In this document: positions 1 to 6,741 of the stretch, piece after piece
Layout of the letters: every line of letters begins with the position of its first letter
How positions within the stretch are numbered: position 1 is the first letter of the stretch
Assembly (NCBI GenBank): GCA_041667045.1
Contig: JBAYFS010000038.1
Location: forward strand, 1-15,979
Reading direction: 5' to 3'
Source of the DNA: JAQVSV01 sp041667045
Lineage (GTDB): Bacteria > Elusimicrobiota > Elusimicrobia > Elusimicrobiales > Elusimicrobiaceae
Length of the DNA stretch: 15,979 bases
The notes under the pieces: generated by a model
The model's database searches: none
The model's input: the letters and a program-made list of their open reading frames with translations, nothing else
What the model was told of the DNA's origin: nothing
Position numbers and translations under genes: made by a program

Positions 1-875
1 CCCGTGCCTGCGGCAATCACGGCCTGCCGGTAAATCGGGTCCATAATATCGCCGGCGGCGTAAACGCCTTCAAGCGAAGTCCGGCAGTTGGCGTCGGTTT
101 TTATATAGCCGTTTTCGTCCAGCGCCAGTTGTCCTTTGACAAGCGCGGTGTTGGGAATCGTGCCTATCGCCACAAATGCGCCGGAGCAGGGAATGATTTT
201 TTCCGCGCCGGTTTTTTCATTTTTCACTTTAACGCCTTCCAGCAGTTCGGAGCCGGTGAACTCTGTGGGAACGGAATCCAGAACAAGCTCTATTTTGGGG
301 TTGTGTTTAACTTCTTCCGCCAGGACGGCGTCGCCCCGGAATTCGGCCCGGCGGTGGATGAGGCTTACTTTGGCGACGAATTTTGTCAGGAACAGCGCGT
401 CTTCCAGCGCGGTGTTGCCGCCGCCGATAACGCAGACTTCCTTTCCCTTGAAAAAGAAACCGTCGCAAGTGGCGCAACTGGAAACGCCGTGTCCCCGGTA
501 TTTCTTTTCCGATTCCATGCCCAGCCAGCGGGAGTTCGCGCCCGCGGCTATCAACACGACGGGCGCGCAATAGCTTTCCCCGTTTGAAAGGGTCACGGTA
601 TAGGGTTTTGTGCCAAGGTCCAGCTTTTCCGCGTTTTCCCTTATGATATCAACGCCGAGCCGTTTCACCTGTTTGTGGATATTGTCTATAAGATCGTAGC
701 CGCTTAACGGGTTAGGCGTGCCTGGGAAATTTTCGATGGTGCTGGTATAAAGCAGCTGTCCGCCCGGCAGTGAACCGCCTATCAGCGCGCAGTCGAAGCC
801 CGAGCGGGACGCGTAGATGGCGGCTGTGCAGCCCGCCGGTCCCGCGCCTATGATGATTAAATCGGTCTGTTTCAT
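1..875 (-). CDS. trxB: Thioredoxin reductase (partial, C-terminus outside window)
   Basis: NADPH-dependent flavoprotein that reduces thioredoxin in the cytoplasm. About 291 residues are visible. They show the FAD-binding GAGPAG motif near residue 10, the redox pair C134-A-T-C137, the second nucleotide-binding motif GGGNTALEDA at about 151, the HRRAEFR motif that favours NADPH, and the FAD-contacting AAGD...YRQAVIAAGTG segment at the window edge. The family is about 310-320 residues long, so only about 20-30 residues are missing. The start at 875 follows a strong AAGGGGGG ribosome site and overlaps the upstream stop codon by ATGA, which implies translational coupling. It is the third gene of maf-orf184-trxB. 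The family is certain; only the end is unseen. Confidence 0.95.
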   Translation of the reverse strand, partial: MKQTDLIIIGAGPAGCTAAIYASRSGFDCALIGGSLPGGQLLYTSTIENFPGTPNPLSGYDLIDNIHKQVKRLGVDIIRENAEKLDLGTKPYTVTLSNGESYCAPVVLIAAGANSRWLGMESEKKYRGHGVSSCATCDGFFFKGKEVCVIGGGNTALEDALFLTKFVAKVSLIHRRAEFRGDAVLAEEVKHNPKIELVLDSVPTEFTGSELLEGVKVKNEKTGAEKIIPCSGAFVAIGTIPNTALVKGQLALDENGYIKTDANCRTSLEGVYAAGDIMDPIYRQAVIAAGT

Positions 876-1426
876 TTTTTCCCCCCTTGTTTCAGTTCGT
901 TTTGGTAATCGGAGCCCCAGCGGAGGCGGCACTGACCTGCCAGCTTATCCGCCGGATAAAAATTAAGCGTGTTGTACATATCTTCAGCCGCGAAGTTTTT
1001 TGTTTTCTCGTCGGAAGCGAGCGACTGTTTCCAGTTTTCTATTATGGCGGCGAGCGCGTCCGCTTTTTCCTTCTCGTTCTTCGCGCGCAGGGTGAAATAC
1101 TCTTTCATGTCCGCGCCTGATTTTTCAAAGCCTGCAAGCTGGGGAAGCGTGTTCTTGCGCTCATCATAATAGCGCGCGAGAGCCTGTCTTTTCTCCAGAA
1201 CGGACAGCAGCGTTTTCAAATCTATCAGTCCGCGCACCTTGCCGTTCTGCCAGCCGAGCCGGCGGTAAAAGGAACTTTCCTGCTCCTGCGCGTCTTTTAA
1301 AATAGTATCCGCCTCGGTGACCAGTTCCAGCAGTTTATCGGTGTAGAGAGCCGCGTCCTTGCGGACGGTTCCCGCGAAGGAAGCCGCGCAAAAAAACAGC
1401 AGCGCCACAGCGGCCGCTTTCTTCAT
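872..1426 (-). CDS. Secreted protein of unknown function (184 aa)
   Basis: I do not recognise the family. Residues 1-19 form a standard Sec signal peptide: KK, a hydrophobic core, then ASFA before G19, which suggests signal peptidase I cleavage there. C13 lies inside the hydrophobic stretch and is preceded by F, so it does not make a good lipobox. The mature part (about 165 residues) is rich in Lys, Glu and Leu, looks largely helical, and holds one cysteine, C166, near the end. The gene overlaps maf upstream and trxB downstream by 4 bases each (ATGA), so all three are probably translated together. A periplasmic location is inferred from the signal peptide. No function can be assigned. Confidence 0.85.
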   Translation of the reverse strand: MKKAAAVALLFFCAASFAGTVRKDAALYTDKLLELVTEADTILKDAQEQESSFYRRLGWQNGKVRGLIDLKTLLSVLEKRQALARYYDERKNTLPQLAGFEKSGADMKEYFTLRAKNEKEKADALAAIIENWKQSLASDEKTKNFAAEDMYNTLNFYPADKLAGQCRLRWGSDYQNELKQGGKK

Positions 1427-1983
1427 AAAATTCCGGCTTTATTCAGGAGTTTTTTAACCAAAGCCACCGGCAGGCCGACCACATTGTCATAGTGGCCCAC
1501 TATTTTTTCTATCAGTACGTCGTCGTCATCCTGCACGGCGTAGCCGCCGGCTTTGTCTAAGTGTTTGCCGGCTATCGTTTCAAGTTCCTCATTACTGAGC
1601 CGTCTGGCTTTGCAGCGCGACACTTCATAGCCGCAAAGTTCCACGCCGCGGTTTTTGTGCACAAGCGCCACGCCTGTATACACGCTTTGCCAGGAGTCGT
1701 TTTCAAGTTTTAAAAGTTCAAGCGCTTCCCCGATGTCCGCCGGTTTGCCCAGAATGCGGCCTTTGCAGAACACTATCGTGTCCGCGCCCAGTACGGTCCG
1801 TCCGGGGTGTTTTCCGGCAACGTCGCGCGCTTTTTTAAGCGCCAGTTCCTTCACTATCGCGGACGGCTTGGTTTTAAGCGTGTTTTCATCCACGCCGGAA
1901 GGGATGATTTCAAAGGGGATTTGCGCCTTTTTTAAAAGCTCGCGCCGCCGCGGCGACTGGGATGCCAGTATGATTTTTTCCAT
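1423..1983 (-). CDS. maf: Maf family nucleotide pyrophosphatase (dTTP/UTP type)
   Basis: Maf proteins hydrolyse selected nucleoside triphosphates, including modified ones, to the monophosphate and pyrophosphate in the cytoplasm, as house-cleaning enzymes. This 186-residue protein has the family length and motifs: SQSPRRRELL at 8-17 with paired arginines, GADTIV at 66-71 with the catalytic-base Asp68, GKP at 79-81, DKAGGYAVQ at 143-151, and YDNVVGLPV near 165-173. The SPRRRELL form matches the YhdE-like dTTP/UTP branch rather than the YceF-like branch. One oddity is a run of four Asp after Q151, where a small Gly/Ala-rich loop is usual. The start fits the family and has no Shine-Dalgarno sequence; a TATAAT lies just upstream. 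First gene of maf-orf184-trxB. Confidence 0.93.
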   Translation of the reverse strand: MEKIILASQSPRRRELLKKAQIPFEIIPSGVDENTLKTKPSAIVKELALKKARDVAGKHPGRTVLGADTIVFCKGRILGKPADIGEALELLKLENDSWQSVYTGVALVHKNRGVELCGYEVSRCKARRLSNEELETIAGKHLDKAGGYAVQDDDDVLIEKIVGHYDNVVGLPVALVKKLLNKAGIL

Positions 1984-1992
1984 TGTGTATTA

Positions 1993-1998
1993 ATTATA
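1993..1998 (-). promoter_or_regulatory. -10 box of the maf promoter
   Basis: TATAAT on the minus strand ends 9 bases before the maf ATG, placing the expected transcript start about 3 bases upstream of, or at, the start codon. No ribosome site can fit. A good -35 hexamer is not visible at 16-18 bases. The region just upstream holds a weak hairpin (CTCCG...CGGGG followed by TTTT) that could be the end of the cutA transcript. Confidence 0.5.
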
Positions 1999-2067
1999 CA
2001 AAACCCCGTCCACGCTTGCGGAGTTTATACAGTCTTGGTAATGCGTTATTTGGGGATGGCTGGGTGG

Positions 2068-2406
2068 TTACTGTATTTTCCGCGGTGCGGCGCAGGACGC
2101 GCCTATCCAGTCCAGATATTCGGTATTGCCGTCTTCAATGTTGAAAGTTATCACTTCCGGAGTTTTATACGGGTGAAGGTTTCTAATCTCAAGCATTAAT
2201 TCCGGAAAAAGGTTCCGCCGTGATTTTATCAGCATGATGATTTCCGCGCTCGTTTCCAGTTTCCCCTGCCACCAGTAGGTGGATTTAACGCCCGGCGTCA
2301 GGCTGACGCAGGCGGCCAGCTTCCGGTTTAAAACCTCGCCGGAAATGGCGTCCGCGGTCTTCTGGTCCGGCACGGTTATCATGGTTACGCTGTATTCTGT
2401 CGGCAT
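2068..2406 (-). CDS. cutA: CutA family divalent-ion tolerance protein
   Basis: CutA1 proteins are small, very stable trimers linked to copper and divalent-cation tolerance; their exact role is unsettled. The 112-residue product carries the family core: RKLAACVSLTPGVKSTYWW at about 28-46, WQGKLE at 46-51, LIKSRR at 59-64, and NLHPYKTPEVI at 76-86, ending in YLDWI at 97-101. The start is fixed by AGGAG placed six bases before the ATG. It is the last gene of the yggS-yggU-mtnA-cutA run, 16 bases after mtnA. The mature sequence includes C33 and C105. The link to metal handling is known for the family and is not shown by this context. Confidence 0.93.
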   Translation of the reverse strand: MPTEYSVTMITVPDQKTADAISGEVLNRKLAACVSLTPGVKSTYWWQGKLETSAEIIMLIKSRRNLFPELMLEIRNLHPYKTPEVITFNIEDGNTEYLDWIGASCAAPRKIQ

Positions 2407-2422
2407 ATTACGCTCCTGACAA

Positions 2423-3499
2423 CTACTTCGCCACGCCGTTGTTATACACTTTCAGCGTGTTTTTTCGGTTTACCGGTTTGATAATGCCGTTTTCCGTAAT
2501 TATTCCCGTTATAAGCTCGGCGGGCGTTACGTCGAAAGCCGGATGGCGCGCGTGCGCGCCCTTGGGCGCGATGCGGATGCCTTTAAGCTCGCACACTTCC
2601 GCGCTTGAGCGCTCTTCAATGGGAATATGGTCTCCGTTCGGAATGGCGGGATCTATGGTGGGTATCGGGGCCGCTATGTAAAACGGGATTTTGTGGTGCT
2701 TCGCTAGAATGGCCAGCATATATGTGCCGATTTTATTCGCCGTGTCGCCATTGGCGGCGATGCGGTCCGCCCCGGCTATTACGGCGCCGATGGGGCAGGT
2801 CTTCATGATATGCGCGGCCATATTGTCCGTTATCAGGCTGCACGGCACGTGGTTTTGCATGAGTTCATACATGGTGAGCCGTGCGCCCTGCAGATACGGC
2901 CTTGTTTCCAGCGAATAAACGTGGCTGACATTGCCCTGTTCATGGGCTTTGTAAATCACGCCTACGGCGGTTCCTATGCCGGCGGTGGCAAGGGTTCCGG
3001 CGTTGCAGACCGTTATGATGTTGGAGCCTTTTTTGATGAGTTTCGCGCCGATTGTCGCGAGCCTGTCATTTGCGCGAACGTCTTCGTCGAAAACGGCTTG
3101 CGCTTCCCGGTCTATGCGGCCCGCGAGTTTTTCCAGCAATTGCCCTGTGAAAGGTTTTGCCCTGTTCACTGATATGAAATCCGACGCGTTCGCGTGCAGC
3201 CTGTCTACCGCGTAAGCCAGCGCCACAGCCGTGGGGCGGGACGCTTTGAGCGTGCGCGCCGCTTTTTCCAGAACCGACTGCGCTTCCCGCCAGGAGGCCG
3301 GCTTGCGCTCTTTGAGGGCCAGCGCGTAGCCGTAAGCCGCGGTGCAGCCGATTAAAGGCGCGCCGCGGGTCACCATGTTTTTTATGGCGAGGGCGGTCTG
3401 GCCGGGCGTTTTGGCTTTCTCGAACTTTATTTTGCCCGGCAGAAGGCGCTGGTCCAGAATATCAAGGCAATTGCCTTTCCAGATTACTTTCTTAATCAT
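2423..3499 (-). CDS. mtnA: S-methyl-5-thioribose-1-phosphate isomerase
   Basis: Isomerises methylthioribose-1-phosphate to methylthioribulose-1-phosphate in the methionine salvage pathway, or in methylthioadenosine shunts that start the same way. The 358-residue product is slightly longer than usual. It carries MVTRGAPLIG at 42-51, TVCNAGTLATAGIGTA at 163-178 with the catalytic Cys165, YSLETRPYLQGARLT at 195-209, and AGADRIAANGDTANKIGTY at 242-260 with the catalytic Asp245. These residues match Cys160 and Asp240 of the B. subtilis enzyme. The related eIF2B subunits lack this Cys/Asp pair, so a true isomerase is favoured. The gene begins one base after the DUF167 stop, so it is co-transcribed. 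No other mtn gene is in the window. Confidence 0.95.
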   Translation of the reverse strand: MIKKVIWKGNCLDILDQRLLPGKIKFEKAKTPGQTALAIKNMVTRGAPLIGCTAAYGYALALKERKPASWREAQSVLEKAARTLKASRPTAVALAYAVDRLHANASDFISVNRAKPFTGQLLEKLAGRIDREAQAVFDEDVRANDRLATIGAKLIKKGSNIITVCNAGTLATAGIGTAVGVIYKAHEQGNVSHVYSLETRPYLQGARLTMYELMQNHVPCSLITDNMAAHIMKTCPIGAVIAGADRIAANGDTANKIGTYMLAILAKHHKIPFYIAAPIPTIDPAIPNGDHIPIEERSSAEVCELKGIRIAPKGAHARHPAFDVTPAELITGIITENGIIKPVNRKNTLKVYNNGVAK

Positions 3500-3500
3500 T

Positions 3501-3764
3501 TTACGGAATTGAGTCCATCACTTTTTTAAGGGCTTCTTCACTCTTGCCGTTGATTTCCACGGTTTTTTCTCTGCCCTTGGCCCCTCTGATAATGTTAACG
3601 GAGTCGGAGGCCACGTCAAAAAAATCAGCCAGGAAGGCGCGCAGCGTGTCGTTCGCTTCGTCATCTAAGTCAGGCGACACCACTTTTACCCTCAGTACGC
3701 TGCCTATTCTGCTGACCACTTCATTTTCCGGAGATTTGGTTATTACTCGCACTTTTACGATCAT
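3501..3764 (-). CDS. yggU: DUF167 / YggU family protein
   Basis: Small conserved protein of unknown biochemical role. The 87 residues follow the DUF167 pattern: VKVRVITKSPENEV at the start, LRVKVVSPDLDDEAND in the middle where the family usually has APPVDGKAN, then FLADFFDV and IIRGAKGREKTVEI. The usual G-K-A-N is here D-E-A-N, a modest deviation. I place the start at the ATG at 3764 because GGAGG sits five bases before it; a GTG one codon upstream (3767) would be only two bases from that site. YggU genes commonly sit with yggS, as here: the stop of yggS is about 30 bases upstream. mtnA follows after one base. Confidence 0.85.
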   Translation of the reverse strand: MIVKVRVITKSPENEVVSRIGSVLRVKVVSPDLDDEANDTLRAFLADFFDVASDSVNIIRGAKGREKTVEINGKSEEALKKVMDSIP

Positions 3765-3794
3765 CACTTCCTCCCGGTGTTTCTGAGCTACGAA

Positions 3795-4490
3795 CTAATT
3801 CCCCCCGAATATTGCGCTTCCGATTCTAGGCAAGGTGGACCCCTCTTCCACAGCGATTTCGAAATCGCCGCTCATGCCTAAAGACAACACTCCTCCCTTT
3901 TGCGGAAAATCCGCGTCAAAAATCTGTTTTACACGGCGGAACAAAGGCCGTAAATCTTCCGGATTACCGGCTATCGGCGCGATGGCTAAATAACCGTTAA
4001 CTTTCAGGTTCGGTAGCCTGCCGGCGGTTGCGGCCAGATCCCGCGCCTCTTTTTCGCCGAGGCCGCCCTGGGTATCCCGGTCCGTAAGTTTTATCTGGAT
4101 TAGAACCGGCAGTGTTTTCCCCGCTTCCTGCGCTTTCCGGGAAACTGTTTCGGCAAGGCGGGAACTGTCTATGGAATCTATGCTGTCGGCGAAGGCTACG
4201 GCTTTGCCCGCCTTATTGGTTTGCAGGCGGCCTATGAAATGCTTTGTGACTTTATCGGAGAAAGGGAACAGCAGGGGATCGGCCCATTTTGCCGCCGCAT
4301 CCGCTATGCGGCTTTCGGCGATGTGCCGGATAAGCCCGCTTTGCGCCAGTTCCGCCACGGAATTAATGCCGGCGTATTTTGTCACGACCATTATCTCCAC
4401 TGTCTGGGGGTCGCGGCCCGCGCGCAGGCATGCGTTTCTTGCGCGGCTGGCGACTTCCTCATACCTGACCGTAACCGGGGCTTGGGCCAT
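3795..4490 (-). CDS. yggS: YggS/PLPBP family pyridoxal phosphate homeostasis protein
   Basis: PLP-binding protein with the alanine-racemase-type barrel fold and no known catalytic activity; the family buffers PLP and affects amino-acid balance. The 231-residue product has the PLP lysine in VVTK38, HFIGRLQTNK at 84-93, DSIDSIDS near 102-109, LKVNGYLAIAP where relatives have LRGLMAI-P, and the phosphate-loop LSLGMSGDFEIAVEEGST toward the end, finishing GSAIFGG. The usual GEN-xxQE motif after the lysine is replaced by AES-RIAD at 58-64. First gene of the four-gene minus-strand run. The start follows only a weak GGA site, about 11 bases upstream. Confidence 0.92.
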   Translation of the reverse strand: MAQAPVTVRYEEVASRARNACLRAGRDPQTVEIMVVTKYAGINSVAELAQSGLIRHIAESRIADAAAKWADPLLFPFSDKVTKHFIGRLQTNKAGKAVAFADSIDSIDSSRLAETVSRKAQEAGKTLPVLIQIKLTDRDTQGGLGEKEARDLAATAGRLPNLKVNGYLAIAPIAGNPEDLRPLFRRVKQIFDADFPQKGGVLSLGMSGDFEIAVEEGSTLPRIGSAIFGGN

Positions 4491-4520
4491 AGAGTTTTAT
4501 CCACTCTGCCTGACTTCGGC

Positions 4521-4567
4521 ATAAAATGTGCTTGACACATTCTATCAAAAATTGATACCTTACGCAA
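4521..4567 (-). promoter_or_regulatory. Promoter region of the yggS operon with two inverted repeats
   Basis: On the minus strand TTGCGT (4562-4567), a 17-base spacer and TAGAAT (4539-4544) form a plausible sigma70-type promoter. A second pair, TTGATA (4543-4548) and TTTTAT (4521-4526) with a 16-base spacer, overlaps it. Two perfect inverted repeats lie in the same span: AATGTG-N5-CACATT (4525-4541) and TATCAA-N3-TTGATA (4543-4557). The repeats could bind a regulator; none is identified. Confidence 0.5.
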
Positions 4568-4587
4568 TTTTCCGCCGCGGCGCAAAA

Positions 4588-4617
4588 GAGCCTCCCGCCT
4601 TTTCAGACGGGAGGCTC
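4588..4617 (-). terminator. Rho-independent terminator of groESL
   Basis: A perfect 10-base stem GAGCCTCCCG / CGGGAGGCTC closes a 10-base loop and is followed on the minus strand by TTTT. It begins 25 bases after the groEL stop. On the plus strand the same hairpin is followed by a six-T run within a few bases, so it may stop transcription in both directions. Confidence 0.85.
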
Positions 4618-4641
4618 GAATTTTTTCCGGGGATGCGGCGC

Positions 4642-6276
4642 TTAGTACATGCCGCCCATTCCACCCATTCCGCCGGGCATGGCGGGCATGGCCGCGCCTT
4701 TTTCTTCCGGCTTGTCGGCGATGAGGGCTTCCGTGAGGAGAACCGTGCTCGCCACCGAGGCGGCGTTTTCCAGCGCGCTTCTGACCACTTTGACCGGGTC
4801 CACGATACCGGCTTTGATCATGTCGCAGTATTCGTTGGTTTCGGCGTTGAAGCCTTCGTTCGCCTTGAGGTGGCGGACTTTTTCCACGATAACCGCGCCG
4901 TCGAGGCCGGAGTTTTCGCCGAGCTGGCGCAAGGGCGCCGACAGGGCTTTGCGGACTATTTTGATGCCGGTCTGCTCGTCTTCGTTCGCGCCTTTGACTT
5001 TATCCAAAACTTCTTCGCAGCGGATAAGAGCCGTTCCGCCGCCCGGCACGAGGCCTTCCTGCACGCCCGCGCGGGTGGCGTTCCTGGCGTCTTCCACCTT
5101 GGCTTTTTTGTTCTTCATTTCGGTTTCCGTCGCCGCGCCCACGCTGATGACGGCCACGCCGCCCGACAGCTTGGCGAGCCGCTCTTCCAGTTTCTCGCGG
5201 TCGTAATCCGAAGTGGTGTCTTTGATTTGTTTGCGGATCTGTTCGGTGCGGGCCTTGATTTCGTCTTTGTTGCCCATACCGTCCACTATAGTGGTGTTTT
5301 CTTTGTCTATCACGACGCGTTTCGCGCGGCCCAGCATGGTGATTTCGGCTTTTTCAAGCTTCATGCCGCGGTCTTCGCTGATGACTTCGCCGCCGGTGAG
5401 GGTGGCGATGTCGGACAGCATTTCTTTGCGTCTGTCGCCAAAGCCCGGCGCCTTGACCGCGCAGCCCTTAAGGGTGCCGCGCAGTTTGTTGACCACCAAC
5501 GTGGCCAGCGCCTCGCCTTCCACGTCTTCGGCGATGATGAGGAAAGGGCGGCCGGTCTGCACGACTTTTTCAAGCACGGGCAGCAGGTCGTTCATCGTGG
5601 CGATTTTCTTGTCCGTGAGGATGACATAGGCGTCTTCCAGCACGGTTTCCATTCTTTCGCTGTCAGTCACGAAGTAAGGGGAGATGTAGCCGCGGTCAAA
5701 CTGCATGCCTTCCACAACGTTGAGTTCGGTAACCGCGCTCTTGCCCTCTTCAATAGTGATAACGCCTTCATGGCCCACTTTTTCCATCGCCTGGGCGATA
5801 AGCTCGCCGATTTCCGCGTCGTTGGCGGAAATGGTGGCTATCTGGGCTTTTTCTTCTTTTGTGTTGACCGGCTTGGCCATCTTTTTAAGGTTTTCGGTGA
5901 CCGCTTCAACGGCTTTGTGTATCCCGTTGCGGATGTGCGTGGGGTTCGCGCCGGCGGTGATGTTCTTGACGCCTTCCGTCACAAGCGCGTGGGCCAGCAC
6001 GGTGGCGGTGGTGGTGCCGTCGCCCGCCACGTCGTTGGTTTTGGACGCGACTTCCTTGATAAGCTGCGCGCCCATGTTCTCGAATTTGTCCTCCAGCTCG
6101 ATTTCCTTGGCGATGGTTACGCCGTCGTCAATAACGAGCGGGGAGCCGAATTTTTTTTCAATTACCACGCTGCGGCCCTTGGGCCCGAGCGTTACTCTCA
6201 CGGCTTTCGCCATCTGGTCTATGCCGGATTTAATGCGGCCGCGTGCTTCTTCAGCGAATATTATCTGCTTTGCCAT
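4642..6276 (-). CDS. groEL: Chaperonin GroEL (Hsp60)
   Basis: Large-ring chaperonin that folds proteins with GroES in the cytoplasm using ATP. The 544-residue product is the standard length and aligns throughout: VRVTLGPKGRSVVIEK near residue 28, the ATP-binding AGDGTTTATVLA near 84-95, the apical-domain stretch EGMQFDRGYISPYFVTD, the signature AATETEMKNKKAKVEDA, the VPGGGTALIR segment, and a C-terminal GGMGGMGGMY tail. The Gly-Met tail is typical of the main folding copy. The start has GGAGG 11 bases upstream. It lies 23 bases after groES, shares its CIRCE-controlled promoter, and ends at a strong terminator. Confidence 0.98.
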   Translation of the reverse strand: MAKQIIFAEEARGRIKSGIDQMAKAVRVTLGPKGRSVVIEKKFGSPLVIDDGVTIAKEIELEDKFENMGAQLIKEVASKTNDVAGDGTTTATVLAHALVTEGVKNITAGANPTHIRNGIHKAVEAVTENLKKMAKPVNTKEEKAQIATISANDAEIGELIAQAMEKVGHEGVITIEEGKSAVTELNVVEGMQFDRGYISPYFVTDSERMETVLEDAYVILTDKKIATMNDLLPVLEKVVQTGRPFLIIAEDVEGEALATLVVNKLRGTLKGCAVKAPGFGDRRKEMLSDIATLTGGEVISEDRGMKLEKAEITMLGRAKRVVIDKENTTIVDGMGNKDEIKARTEQIRKQIKDTTSDYDREKLEERLAKLSGGVAVISVGAATETEMKNKKAKVEDARNATRAGVQEGLVPGGGTALIRCEEVLDKVKGANEDEQTGIKIVRKALSAPLRQLGENSGLDGAVIVEKVRHLKANEGFNAETNEYCDMIKAGIVDPVKVVRSALENAASVASTVLLTEALIADKPEEKGAAMPAMPGGMGGMGGMY

Positions 6277-6299
6277 ACAAGTTGTTTCCTCCGGGAAAT

Positions 6300-6596
6300 T
6301 TATTTGATGACGCCCAAAATGTCATCCTGATGCATGATGAGATACTCATCATCACCGAGCTTGACTTCGGTTCCGGCGTATTTGCCGTAAAGAACCTTGT
6401 CGCCTACTTTAACGTCCATAGCCACGCGTTTTCCGTCCGGAGTGGTTTTGCCGGGTCCGGCGGCGATGATTTCGCCTTCCTGCGGTTTTTCCTTGGCTGT
6501 GTCCGGGATAATGATTCCGCCTTTGCGGACTTCCCGCGCTTCAATCGCCTTTACGAGAACTCTGTCTCCTAACGGCTGTATGGTTGTTTCTGCCAT
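6300..6596 (-). CDS. groES: Co-chaperonin GroES (Hsp10)
   Basis: Heptameric lid of the GroEL folding chamber. The 98-residue product has the family length and motifs: QPLGDRVLVK near residue 7, the mobile loop that contacts GroEL (EVRKGGIIIPDTAKEKPQ, about 22-39), AAGPGKTTPDGKR, VKVGDKVLYGKYAGTEVK, and the closing DDEYLIMHQDDILGVIK. AGGAGG lies about 10 bases before the start. The leader is about 78 bases and begins inside the second CIRCE operator, so repression by HrcA is expected to act at transcript initiation. It precedes groEL by 23 bases. Confidence 0.98.
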   Translation of the reverse strand: MAETTIQPLGDRVLVKAIEAREVRKGGIIIPDTAKEKPQEGEIIAAGPGKTTPDGKRVAMDVKVGDKVLYGKYAGTEVKLGDDEYLIMHQDDILGVIK

Positions 6597-6656
6597 AACG
6601 GCTATTCCTCCTGATGTATTTTTTGTTTCCGAAAATTACGGGACGGCGCTCTATTT

Positions 6657-6683
6657 CTGGCACTCTGCCGTCCTGAATGCTAA
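6657..6683. promoter_or_regulatory. CIRCE operator, promoter-proximal copy
   Basis: CTGGCACTC-N9-GAATGCTAA matches the HrcA-binding consensus TTAGCACTC-N9-GAGTGCTAA at 7 of 9 and 8 of 9 positions with the exact nine-base spacing. It covers the expected transcript start and the edge of the -10 box of the groESL promoter. HrcA binding is inferred from the family consensus; hrcA is not in the window. Confidence 0.85.
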
Positions 6684-6710
6684 TTTAGCATAATTGCAAA
6701 ACCATGTCAA
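6682..6710 (-). promoter_or_regulatory. groESL promoter
   Basis: TTGACA (6705-6710) and TAAATT (6682-6687) on the minus strand are separated by 17 bases. The -35 box is the perfect sigma70 consensus and the -10 box matches 4 of 6. CIRCE copies overlap each end, which is the usual position for vegetative promoters repressed by HrcA. Confidence 0.75.
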
Positions 6711-6734
6711 GCAGTCCCGGCATTCGAGTGCTAA
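6708..6734. promoter_or_regulatory. CIRCE operator, upstream copy
   Basis: CAAGCAGTC-N9-GAGTGCTAA: the right arm is a perfect 9 of 9 match to the CIRCE consensus and the left arm matches 6 of 9. The nine-base spacer is exact. It overlaps the -35 box by three bases. The two CIRCE copies are 51 bases apart, close to five helical turns, so they face a similar side of the DNA. Confidence 0.8.
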
Positions 6735-6741
6735 TTATTTT

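Noticed and set aside
1378..1426. Lipobox in the secreted 184-residue protein (C13)
   Set aside because: The residue before the cysteine is Phe and the cysteine lies inside the hydrophobic core; ASFA-G further on is a normal signal peptidase I site.
4532..4560. TTGACA on the plus strand with ATACCT 17 bases downstream
   Set aside because: It faces into the groEL terminator and antisense of groEL, with no plus-strand gene behind it; the -10 is poor. The TTGACA is better explained as part of the inverted repeat.
4391..4585. Short minus-strand frame of 64 codons overlapping the yggS start
   Set aside because: Different frame from yggS, no ribosome site, no recognisable motif, and it overlaps the promoter.
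4528..6330. A 600-codon open frame on the plus strand
   Set aside because: It is antisense to groEL, which is certain by homology; the predicted protein is low-complexity His/Phe/Arg-rich, as expected from a shadow frame over a GC-rich gene.
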